Of a stretch of 33,597 bases of DNA, positions 15,590-22,853 are shown piece after piece; position 1 is the first letter of the stretch; each line of letters opens with the position of its first letter. The stretch lies in the NCBI GenBank assembly GCA_902560725.1, contig CACEMR010000015.1, positions 1 through 33,597 of the forward strand, given 5' to 3'. This stretch comes from an uncultured Alphaproteobacteria bacterium (lineage in GTDB: Bacteria > Pseudomonadota > Alphaproteobacteria > HIMB59 > GCA-002718135). A model generated the notes under the pieces. It saw only the letters and a list, made by a program, of their open reading frames with translations, ran no database searches and was not told where the DNA came from. A program made the position numbers and the translations under genes.

Positions 15590-16668
15590 TATGTTCTCTT
15601 AAATGATAATTTATAATTTATCAGTAATTCAGCACCTAATAAATAAAACAAAACTAGACCTTGAAAAATAAATCCAACAGCTGAAGGAATTTGCAAAAAT
15701 AATTGAGCATCCTCAGCTCCTAAATAAGTTAAAGCAATTATTAATGAGGCAAATATTATTCCTACTGGATGTAATCTACCTAAAAAAGCAACTATAATTG
15801 CAGTAAATCCATAATTAGGAGATATATCTCTATACAATAACCCAATTGGTCCTGATACTTCTGATAAACCTGCTATCCCTGCAAATGCACCACAAATACC
15901 AAACGCTAAAAAAATAAGTGTTGTTTGATTAAAACCTGCATATCTTGCTGCTTTAGGGCTAAAGCCAGATACCTTCAATTGAAAACCAAACATCGTTTTT
16001 GAAAAAACAAACCAAGAAACAAATATTAAAAATATAGTTATAATTAACCCAAAATGGACTCTTAACCCGTCAAAGAGCAAAGGCATTCTTCCAGAGTCAC
16101 TAAATGCTCTAGATTTTGGAAAGCTAAAACCATTTGGATCTTTCCATGGACCAACAACCAAAAAATCTAAAATAAATAACGCAACATAAACTAACATTAA
16201 ACTTGTTAAAATTTCATTAGTATTAAATTTAGTTTTAAGAAGTGCAGGAATAAGCCCCCAAATTGCCCCTCCTATTGCTCCTGCAAAAATCATAACAGGA
16301 AGAAGCCAAAATGTATTCGTATCGTGAAAAAGTATTCCTATTCCTCCTCCAAATATTGCACCCATTGTTAGCTGACCTTCTGCACCAATATTATAAATAT
16401 TATTTTTGAAACAAAAGGCTAAACCAATAGCGATTAAAGCAAGAGGGGTTGCTTTCACAAGTAATTCAGATATTCCATATGAAGAAGAAATGGGTGATAT
16501 AAAAAAAGTATATAAGGCATAAAACGGATCAAATCCTAATAATAAAAAAATAATAAAGCCCGTTATTAAAGTTAAAAAAATAGCAATAATTGGTACAAAA
16601 AAATTCATAATATTTGAAGTTTGAGATCTCGAAACAATTATAGGTAAAAAGTTATTCATCTTTGCCAC
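15589..16668 (-). CDS. BMP-type ABC importer, permease subunit 1
   Basis: A 359-residue inner-membrane permease, the larger partner of the pair, as usual for nucleoside importers. It shows KATPLALIAIGLAFCFKNNIYNIGAEGQLTMGAI (about 71-104), the ALLKTKFNTNEILTSLML loop, and the ATPase-contacting LKVSGFSPKAARYAGFN stretch (about 231-247). Predicted helices number about nine to ten. Its start lies 17 bases inside the ATPase gene and its stop overlaps the next permease, so the transporter is a tightly coupled unit within the ureide operon. Confidence 0.93.
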   Translation of the reverse strand: MAKMNNFLPIIVSRSQTSNIMNFFVPIIAIFLTLITGFIIFLLLGFDPFYALYTFFISPISSSYGISELLVKATPLALIAIGLAFCFKNNIYNIGAEGQLTMGAIFGGGIGILFHDTNTFWLLPVMIFAGAIGGAIWGLIPALLKTKFNTNEILTSLMLVYVALFILDFLVVGPWKDPNGFSFPKSRAFSDSGRMPLLFDGLRVHFGLIITIFLIFVSWFVFSKTMFGFQLKVSGFSPKAARYAGFNQTTLIFLAFGICGAFAGIAGLSEVSGPIGLLYRDISPNYGFTAIIVAFLGRLHPVGIIFASLIIALTYLGAEDAQLFLQIPSAVGFIFQGLVLFYLLGAELLINYKLSFKRT

Positions 16669-18157
16669 CCATTAATAAACCTATTTTTTCTATTTCAACT
16701 TCATTTGTTTTAAATGGATTTGATAATTTACCATTATAAATTACAGAAATTTTATGTGTAATTTCTATAAGTTCGTCTAAATCTTGAGAGATAACAATTA
16801 TAGATGTACCGTTTTGAGAAAGTTCTATTAGAGACTCTCGGATTGAATGTTCTGCTCCAGCATCTATTCCCCAGGTAGGATGAGAAATTATTAACATTTT
16901 TGGATTTGATGAAATTTCTCGTCCAATAACATATTTTTGTAAATTACCGCCAGATAAACTAGAAGCTTTAGCATCATTTCCTGGAGTTATTACATTAAAA
17001 TCTTTTATTACGGTATTTGCATAATCATCAATATTATTTTTAAGAATTATTCCATTCTTCAAAAAATTATTTTTTGGAAACTGACTTAGTAAAATATTTT
17101 CAGAAAGACTTAATTCAGGAACAGCACTATGCCCTAATCTATTTTCAGGAACAAAAGCAATAGATAAATCTCTTCTTTTTTGGGGACCTAAACTTTGAAT
17201 TTTGTTTTTGTTAAAAATAATTTCACCTGAAGAAATTTTAATATTTTCTCCAGTCAAAACATCCATTAATTCTGATTGACCATTTCCAGCAACTCCAGCG
17301 ATTCCATATATTTCACCAACTCTAACTTTAAAGGAAATATTTTTTAAATCTGTAAGAAATGGATCATTAAATTCACAAGATATATTATTAACTTCAAAAT
17401 TATATTCTTCTTTAATATGATCATAATTTGTTTTTAAATCATCAAGTTTTTGACCTAACATTTTAGTTGCTAAAGTTTTTGCAGTGAAATTAGATGTTGA
17501 AGAGGTATCAATAACTTCGCCATTACGCATTATTGTAACAGTGTCACAAATAGAAATTACTTCTTCTAATTTATGAGTAATGTATAATATTGTTCTTCCT
17601 TCTTTTACTAAAGCATTTAGAGTTACAAACAAACTCTCAACCTCTTGTGGGGTTAAGACTGAGGTTGGTTCATCCATAATTAATATTTGAGGATCCTGAA
17701 GTAAAATCCTTACAATCTCAACTCGTTGTTTTTCTCCTGCTGACAATGAAGTAATTGGAGCATCTAAATCTAACGGAAGATTGTATTGAGAACTAATATT
17801 TTCTAATTTTTTTTCTAGATTTGAATAAGACATAGCTTCATCTATTCCTAAAATTAAATTTTCTCTGACTGATAAAGACTCAAACAAGGAAAAGTGTTGG
17901 AAAACCATTCCAATTCCATTTTTTCTTGCTTCAGCTGGAGAGCTAACTTTAAAGAACTTATCATTGTATTTGATATAACCCTCGTCAGGTTCTAATAATC
18001 CATATAAAATTTTAACAAATGTTGATTTACCTGCTCCATTTTCACCCAATATTGCATGAACGGAGTTTTTTTTAATACCGAAAGTAACCTTATTATTAGC
18101 AATTACTCTTGGAAAGGACTTAGTAATATTTTGAATATCTAAAATTAAATCACTCAT
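16652..18157 (-). CDS. BMP-type ABC importer, double ATPase subunit
   Basis: A 501-residue cytoplasmic protein with two fused ABC domains. Domain 1: Walker A GENGAGKST (38-46), signature LSAGEKQRVEI, Walker B ILIMDEPTSVLTP and the His-switch ITHKLEE. Domain 2: a degenerate P-loop GVAGNGQSE, signature LSGGNLQKYVIGREI and a degenerate Walker B (SHPTWGIDAGAE). That asymmetry, with domain 1 active, is typical of the ribose/nucleoside class. It overlaps allA by 8 bases at its start and permease 1 by 17 at its end, which ties uptake to ureide breakdown at the mRNA level. Confidence 0.95.
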   Translation of the reverse strand: MSDLILDIQNITKSFPRVIANNKVTFGIKKNSVHAILGENGAGKSTFVKILYGLLEPDEGYIKYNDKFFKVSSPAEARKNGIGMVFQHFSLFESLSVRENLILGIDEAMSYSNLEKKLENISSQYNLPLDLDAPITSLSAGEKQRVEIVRILLQDPQILIMDEPTSVLTPQEVESLFVTLNALVKEGRTILYITHKLEEVISICDTVTIMRNGEVIDTSSTSNFTAKTLATKMLGQKLDDLKTNYDHIKEEYNFEVNNISCEFNDPFLTDLKNISFKVRVGEIYGIAGVAGNGQSELMDVLTGENIKISSGEIIFNKNKIQSLGPQKRRDLSIAFVPENRLGHSAVPELSLSENILLSQFPKNNFLKNGIILKNNIDDYANTVIKDFNVITPGNDAKASSLSGGNLQKYVIGREISSNPKMLIISHPTWGIDAGAEHSIRESLIELSQNGTSIIVISQDLDELIEITHKISVIYNGKLSNPFKTNEVEIEKIGLLMGGKDE

Positions 18158-18644
18158 AATTTAATTCAAAAATCTCTGATTTATCAAAATTATAGATCTC
18201 AATATTGTTTTGTGCATCTTTTTTATCTATAGTAATATACTTAGCATTGTCTAAAGAAATTAATGGGAAATGCCACACTTTAGGATTAAAATTTATACCA
18301 TCACCATCAGAGACTTTAAAAATTTCAATTTCATCTAAGTTTGGTTTTATTGCAATAGGGGCAACTAAAACTAAAAAAGTTGTATTTAAAAAAGGTAAAA
18401 AAACTTGTGAACTATAAGGATGATTCTCTAACATATTAATTTGAAGTGGAAAAATTCTTTGCTTAGCTTCAAAAATATTCAAACGAGACCTTTTATCCTC
18501 TCCCTCAATTTGTATATTTGCTAAATCAAAAAAACTATTAGTAGTTTTTTTATTAATTTCATCATAGTTTTTTTCTTTTATAGATATTAAATCACCAAAC
18601 TTTTTAAAATTTTGATTATTTATATTTTTAATTTGATAATTCAC
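18150..18644 (-). CDS. allA: Ureidoglycolate lyase
   Basis: A 164-residue cupin-like enzyme that splits (S)-ureidoglycolate to glyoxylate and urea, the last step of the ureide route. AllA features: RLNIFEAK (54-61), ENHPYSSQVFLPF (73-85), FLVLVAP (90-96) and GINFNPKVWHFPLISL (116-131). The size is normal. Start overlaps the allantoicase stop as ATGA, and the stop overlaps the transporter ATPase. The sequence is divergent, but context makes the role firm. The alternative, an amidohydrolase releasing ammonia, belongs to other folds. Confidence 0.88.
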   Translation of the reverse strand: MNYQIKNINNQNFKKFGDLISIKEKNYDEINKKTTNSFFDLANIQIEGEDKRSRLNIFEAKQRIFPLQINMLENHPYSSQVFLPFLNTTFLVLVAPIAIKPNLDEIEIFKVSDGDGINFNPKVWHFPLISLDNAKYITIDKKDAQNNIEIYNFDKSEIFELNYE

Positions 18645-19624
18645 GCAATCTTACCCAAAGATCTTATTCGAGAAATACCTCCATCAGGATAGATATTAAG
18701 TTTTAAATAATTTATTTTTTTTGATTGTTTTAATAATTGTTTTTTAATTGAAGAATGAGCTTTTAATTTTAAGTATTTAATTAAATATTCCCAATTTTTG
18801 CTACTATTAACAACTGAATTTATATTCATATTTTTATTTGAAAAATAACCTTGAACTGAACAATGTGACGGAAAATTACCTTTAAAATAATGAGTTTGAA
18901 TATCAAATTTTTGAATAAATCCAGGTTTTCCTAATTTTATTATAACCCAGTCAAAACCTGCACCTCTTCTTCTTTTTGTTTCCCAGCCATTACCCATATT
19001 TCTAGATTTAAATGGTAAAAGTAAGTTTTCTGCTTTTCCAAAATGCTCATCACTACAAGCAACAATTTTAGAACCTTTAAGAACATTAAGTAAATCAAAT
19101 TTATTTTTTGAAAACTTAATTTTATCTACGACAACATCACCAAGAAGTTTTAATCTTGCTACACCGCCGTCAGGATAAATATTTAGCCTTATGAAATTAA
19201 ATATTTTTTTTGAATTTATTATTTTAAACCCATGTTTTGCATCTGGTTTTAATTTTTGTTTAGATAGAATACTGGACCATTTAAATTTTTTTGATTTATT
19301 ATCTAAATAACAAGCATCAATACTTGCATACTGTGGTTGGTTTCCATTAAAATAACTTGTATCAATTTCGGCAAAACTAATTTTTCCAGGTAAACCTAAT
19401 TTAATTATTACAAAGTCATTTCCTTTAACTCTTTTTCGTCTTGTTTCCCATCCGTCCATCCATTTACCATTTTTGTCATATACACCATCTTTAAACACTG
19501 GAGGTTCATCTTTTAACATTCTGCTTGCTAATCCAAAAAACTGATCAGAATAATCATAAATTTTTGTACCCATAACTGGACTAGATAGATTGATATAATT
19601 TTTCTGAATATATTTTTTAATCAT
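18641..19624 (-). CDS. alc: Allantoicase
   Basis: A 327-residue cytoplasmic enzyme hydrolysing allantoate to ureidoglycolate and urea. The two tandem allantoicase repeats are plain: GWETRRKR (58-65) ... NIYPDGGVARLKLLG (148-162), and GWETKRRR (213-220) ... NIYPDGGISRIRSLG (about 310-324). Each repeat also contains FVIIKLGLPG or WVIIKLGKPG and an aromatic-F-G/K-N turn (YFNGNQP, YFKGNFP). Length matches bacterial allantoicases. It overlaps uraD by 8 bases and allA by 4. Using Alc rather than AllC means both nitrogens leave as urea, not ammonia. Confidence 0.95.
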   Translation of the reverse strand: MIKKYIQKNYINLSSPVMGTKIYDYSDQFFGLASRMLKDEPPVFKDGVYDKNGKWMDGWETRRKRVKGNDFVIIKLGLPGKISFAEIDTSYFNGNQPQYASIDACYLDNKSKKFKWSSILSKQKLKPDAKHGFKIINSKKIFNFIRLNIYPDGGVARLKLLGDVVVDKIKFSKNKFDLLNVLKGSKIVACSDEHFGKAENLLLPFKSRNMGNGWETKRRRGAGFDWVIIKLGKPGFIQKFDIQTHYFKGNFPSHCSVQGYFSNKNMNINSVVNSSKNWEYLIKYLKLKAHSSIKKQLLKQSKKINYLKLNIYPDGGISRIRSLGKIA

Positions 19625-20126
19625 TAATTATTTCCTCTAATCTTAATTTAGCAATTTCTCTAACTTGATTAATTGATATTTCTATTTCTTTTTCAACATC
19701 ACTATTATTAAGTCTATTTTTAAAATCCTCAATAATTTCATTTTTATTTTTATTACGAACAGCCAAAATAAATGGGATATTAAATTTTTCTTTAAAATTA
19801 GAATTTAACTTTTGAAACATATTGAATTCTTTTTCTGTACAATCTTTTAAACCTGATCTACTTTGTTCGTCATTAGATAATCGTGATAATCCTTTATTTA
19901 TTTTAACTTTATCAGCTAAGTCTGGATGTTTTTTTATAATATTTATTTTAATATCTTGTTCAAGATCATCAAATATCATTAAGAAATTTGTAATCATGTG
20001 ATTCTTGTTTTTAAAAGGTCTTTTCGTTTCGACTATTTCAGTAATAAATCTCGATTCTTCAAATATGTTTTCAAAAGAAGATATAAAATCAATTTTGTCT
20101 ATTTGATTAATATTATTAAGATTCAT
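19617..20126 (-). CDS. uraD: 2-oxo-4-hydroxy-4-carboxy-5-ureidoimidazoline (OHCU) decarboxylase
   Basis: A 169-residue all-helical enzyme producing (S)-allantoin from OHCU. The catalytic histidine lies in KKHPDLADK (His67, the family's usual position), followed by LSNDEQSRSGL (Glu87-Gln88) and the IPFILAVRNKNKNEII segment that closes the active site. It overlaps puuE by 11 bases and alc by 8. UraD is encoded as a stand-alone protein, not fused to UraH or PuuE as in some genomes. Confidence 0.94.
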   Translation of the reverse strand: MNLNNINQIDKIDFISSFENIFEESRFITEIVETKRPFKNKNHMITNFLMIFDDLEQDIKINIIKKHPDLADKVKINKGLSRLSNDEQSRSGLKDCTEKEFNMFQKLNSNFKEKFNIPFILAVRNKNKNEIIEDFKNRLNNSDVEKEIEISINQVREIAKLRLEEIIND

Positions 20127-21027
20127 TATTAAAGTTTGAATACCAATATTCAGCTATATCTTTTCTTTTGCAAATCCAAATATCTTTGAAGCTTTCAACA
20201 TAATCTAGAAATTTTACTAAAGAAAGAAACCTACCTGGTCTTCCAATTATTCTACAATGCAAACCAACATTCATCATTTTTGGTAAATTATACTCAACAG
20301 ATTCATTGTAGAGAGTATCAAAAGAATTTTTTAAATAGTTAAAAAAATCATCTCCTGTGTTGAATCCTTGATACGTTGTAAACCTCATATCATTATTATC
20401 TAATGAATATGGAATTATTAAATGTTTTTTATTATTATGACTTATCCAGTAAGGTAAATCATCTGCATATGAATCACTATCATAAATAATATTAGTATTT
20501 TCCAAAATAATTTTTCTTGTATTAGGACTAGTTCTTCCAGTGTACCAACCTAAAGGATAATAACCAAATATTTTTTTAATTATATTATTGCATAAAATAG
20601 TGTGTTCTTTTTCAGTTTGCTCATCAATATTTTGGTAATCTATCCACCTATAGCCATGACTAACAACTTCATAGTCTGATTTAATAATTTGTTCACAAAC
20701 ATCTGGATTTTTTTCCAAAGCCATTCCAACACCGAATATTGTTAATGGTATTTTTCTTTTATTGAATTCTTTATGAATTCTCCAAAAACCCCTTCTAGAA
20801 CCATACTCATACATAGACTCAATATTCATGTGTCTATTTCCAACAATAGGTTTTGCATTAATTATCTCTGAAAGAAATATTTCTGAAGATGAATCTCCAT
20901 TAAGTATTGAATTTTCAGCACCTTCTTCATAATTTAAAACAAATTGAAGTGCTAGTTTACTTTTATTAGGCCATTCAAAACTAAAATCTTTAGCTCCATA
21001 TCCAATGTAATTTCTATTATCTTTCAT
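20116..21027 (-). CDS. puuE: Allantoinase, polysaccharide-deacetylase type (PuuE)
   Basis: A 303-residue enzyme of the metal-independent PuuE class that hydrolyses (S)-allantoin to allantoate. Features: IGYGAKDFSFEWPNKSKLALQFVLNYEEGAE at the N-terminus, the PTIFGVG-equivalent LTIFGVGMALEKNPD, EVVSHGYRWIDY (the NodB-like His motif), GWYTGRTSPNTRK, and YDSDSYADDLPYW. All match PuuE and not the AllB/cyclic-amidohydrolase allantoinase. It is the first gene of the minus-strand purine operon, 54 bases from the divergent uraH. Confidence 0.95.
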   Translation of the reverse strand: MKDNRNYIGYGAKDFSFEWPNKSKLALQFVLNYEEGAENSILNGDSSSEIFLSEIINAKPIVGNRHMNIESMYEYGSRRGFWRIHKEFNKRKIPLTIFGVGMALEKNPDVCEQIIKSDYEVVSHGYRWIDYQNIDEQTEKEHTILCNNIIKKIFGYYPLGWYTGRTSPNTRKIILENTNIIYDSDSYADDLPYWISHNNKKHLIIPYSLDNNDMRFTTYQGFNTGDDFFNYLKNSFDTLYNESVEYNLPKMMNVGLHCRIIGRPGRFLSLVKFLDYVESFKDIWICKRKDIAEYWYSNFNNES

Positions 21028-21081
21028 ACATAAATGCTTGATTTAATATTTAAATAAATACTGTATAAAAGAAATATTATT
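21028..21081. promoter_or_regulatory. Shared divergent control region of the purine island
   Basis: Only 54 bases separate the starts of puuE (minus) and uraH (plus), so both promoters of a ten-plus-gene island must overlap here. For the plus strand, TATAAA (21064-21069) is a fair -10 with TTGATT (21038-21043) as a poorly spaced -35 (20 bases). The gap also has a 10-base palindrome TATTTAAATA (21047-21056), a possible but weak operator. No regulator gene is present in the island. It is too short to hold a purine riboswitch. Confidence 0.6.
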
Positions 21082-21438
21082 ATGTCTAAAGGATATTTAA
21101 CAACTCATGTACTGGATACATTCAATGGAAAACCTGGGTCAGGAATTCAAGGATCTTTATTTAAGATAGAAGGTGAAAATAAGATTAAACTTAACGATTT
21201 CAGACTAAACAATGATGGCAGATGTGATGGTCCTATTCTTGAAAAAGAGAAATTTTTAGAGGGTAAATATGAGTTATTATTTCTTTGCGGGAGTTACTTT
21301 AGTGAATATACAAATCTTGAAAAACCATTCTTTCTTGACGATGTAATAATAAGATTTGGAATTAACAAAATAGATGAACATTATCATGTTCCTTTATTAA
21401 TTACCCCGTGGAGTTATTCAACTTATCGGGGTAGCTAG
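21082..21438 (+). CDS. uraH: 5-Hydroxyisourate hydrolase
   Basis: A 118-residue transthyretin-related enzyme opening 5-hydroxyisourate to OHCU. The N-terminal LTTHVLDTFNGKPG contains catalytic His9; NNDGRCDGP gives Arg47; HYHVPLLITPWSYSTYRGS supplies His102 and the diagnostic C-terminal tetrapeptide YRGS that distinguishes enzymes from transthyretin. No signal peptide, so it acts in the cytoplasm. First gene of the plus-strand operon; its TAG overlaps the GTG start of xdhA (TAGTG). Confidence 0.97.
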   Translation: MSKGYLTTHVLDTFNGKPGSGIQGSLFKIEGENKIKLNDFRLNNDGRCDGPILEKEKFLEGKYELLFLCGSYFSEYTNLEKPFFLDDVIIRFGINKIDEHYHVPLLITPWSYSTYRGS

Positions 21439-22853
21439 TGTTTAATTCCAAAATAGAATTTGTTTTAAATAACAAATTAATATCAATAAATAATTTAGAT
21501 ACAAATACAACAGTATTAAATTTTTTAAGAAATGAAAAAAATTTAACAGGTACAAAAGAAGGTTGTGCTTCTGGAGATTGTGGAGCTTGTACAGCAGTAG
21601 TTGGAGAATTAAAAAAAAATAAAATTGAATATAAAAGTATCAATACATGTATTACTTTTTTATATACTCTTAATGGAAAACAATTAGTGACAATTGAACA
21701 TCTAGGAAATCGTAGTTTACATCCAGTACAAAAAGCAATGGTAGATAGTGATGGATCACAGTGTGGATTTTGTACTCCAGGAATTGTAATGTCTATGTAT
21801 TGTATGTATGAAAATAAAGTAAAACCTACTAACGATAATATAGATAAATATTTATCTGGAAATCTGTGTAGATGTACTGGTTACATTCCAATAAAAAAAT
21901 CAATTAGAAATATGTATAATTATAAGAAAAATAAATCTGATCAAAAAAATATAATTTCATTATTAAAAAATATAAATAGAAATGATATAATGATAGAAAA
22001 CAATGAATCCAAGTTTTTTGTTCATTACAATTTAAAAGGTCTCATTAAAGATTATCAAAAAAATAACAATTCATATTTATTAATAGGTGGAACAGATTTA
22101 GCATTGGAAGTAACAAAAAAAAGAAATAATTTAAAAAATATTTTTTATTTGGGTTCAAACAAAGAATTGAATTTTATTAATATTAAAAATAATAAAATTC
22201 ATATTGGTGCTGCAACTCCAATTAGCGACATCATACCAAAACTTGATAAAATTTATCCAACTTTTTCAAAAATGTTTGAAAGATATGGATCCGAACAAAT
22301 CAGAAACTCTGCCTCTTTAGGTGGAAATCTTGGCAGTGCTTCTCCTATAGGAGATAGTCTTCCTGTCCTTATTGCTCTAGATAGTAAAATTGTTATTCAA
22401 GGAAAAAAACAAAGGACTGTATCTTTAGATGATTACTTTATTAGCTATAGAAAAACAAAACTTAAAAAAAATGAATTTATTAAAGAAATAATAATTCCGA
22501 TTAACCAAGAGAATATTTTAAAATGTTATAAAATATCAAAAAGAATTGATGATGATATTAGCTCCGTATTTATGGCTATTAATGCTAATTTAAAAAATAA
22601 TACTTTCAAATCTATTAAAATCGTATGTGGTGGTATGGCAGAAATACCTAAAATAGCAAAATCTACTCAAAAATATTTACTAAACAAAAAATTTAATCAA
22701 GAAAATATAAATGAAGCAAAAAAAATTATTGCTAAAGAATTTAATCCCATAGATGATATGCGTGCGTCAAAAGAATATAGAGTAAAAATAAGTAAAAATC
22801 TTCTTGAAAGATTTTTTAATGAACAAAATAAAATAAATACCCTTGTTTACTAA
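21438..22853 (+). CDS. xdhA: Xanthine dehydrogenase small subunit ([2Fe-2S]/FAD)
   Basis: A 471-residue subunit that takes electrons from the molybdenum centre through two [2Fe-2S] clusters to FAD and NAD+. Plant-type cluster cysteines: Cys43, Cys48, Cys51 and Cys71 (GCASGDCGAC ... NTC). Second cluster: Cys109, Cys112, Cys144 and Cys146 (QCGFC ... CRC). The FAD domain starts near residue 195 with LLIGGTDLALEV and SASLGGNLGSASPIGDSLP. The layout matches the XdhA fusion of Rhodobacter type. Translation begins with GTG overlapping the uraH stop; xdhB follows with a one-base overlap. Confidence 0.96.
   Translation: MFNSKIEFVLNNKLISINNLDTNTTVLNFLRNEKNLTGTKEGCASGDCGACTAVVGELKKNKIEYKSINTCITFLYTLNGKQLVTIEHLGNRSLHPVQKAMVDSDGSQCGFCTPGIVMSMYCMYENKVKPTNDNIDKYLSGNLCRCTGYIPIKKSIRNMYNYKKNKSDQKNIISLLKNINRNDIMIENNESKFFVHYNLKGLIKDYQKNNNSYLLIGGTDLALEVTKKRNNLKNIFYLGSNKELNFINIKNNKIHIGAATPISDIIPKLDKIYPTFSKMFERYGSEQIRNSASLGGNLGSASPIGDSLPVLIALDSKIVIQGKKQRTVSLDDYFISYRKTKLKKNEFIKEIIIPINQENILKCYKISKRIDDDISSVFMAINANLKNNTFKSIKIVCGGMAEIPKIAKSTQKYLLNKKFNQENINEAKKIIAKEFNPIDDMRASKEYRVKISKNLLERFFNEQNKINTLVY

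Noticed and set aside
21028-21081. Purine riboswitch upstream of uraH
   Set aside because: The gap is 54 bases with no G+C-containing stems; a purine aptamer needs more room and three helices.
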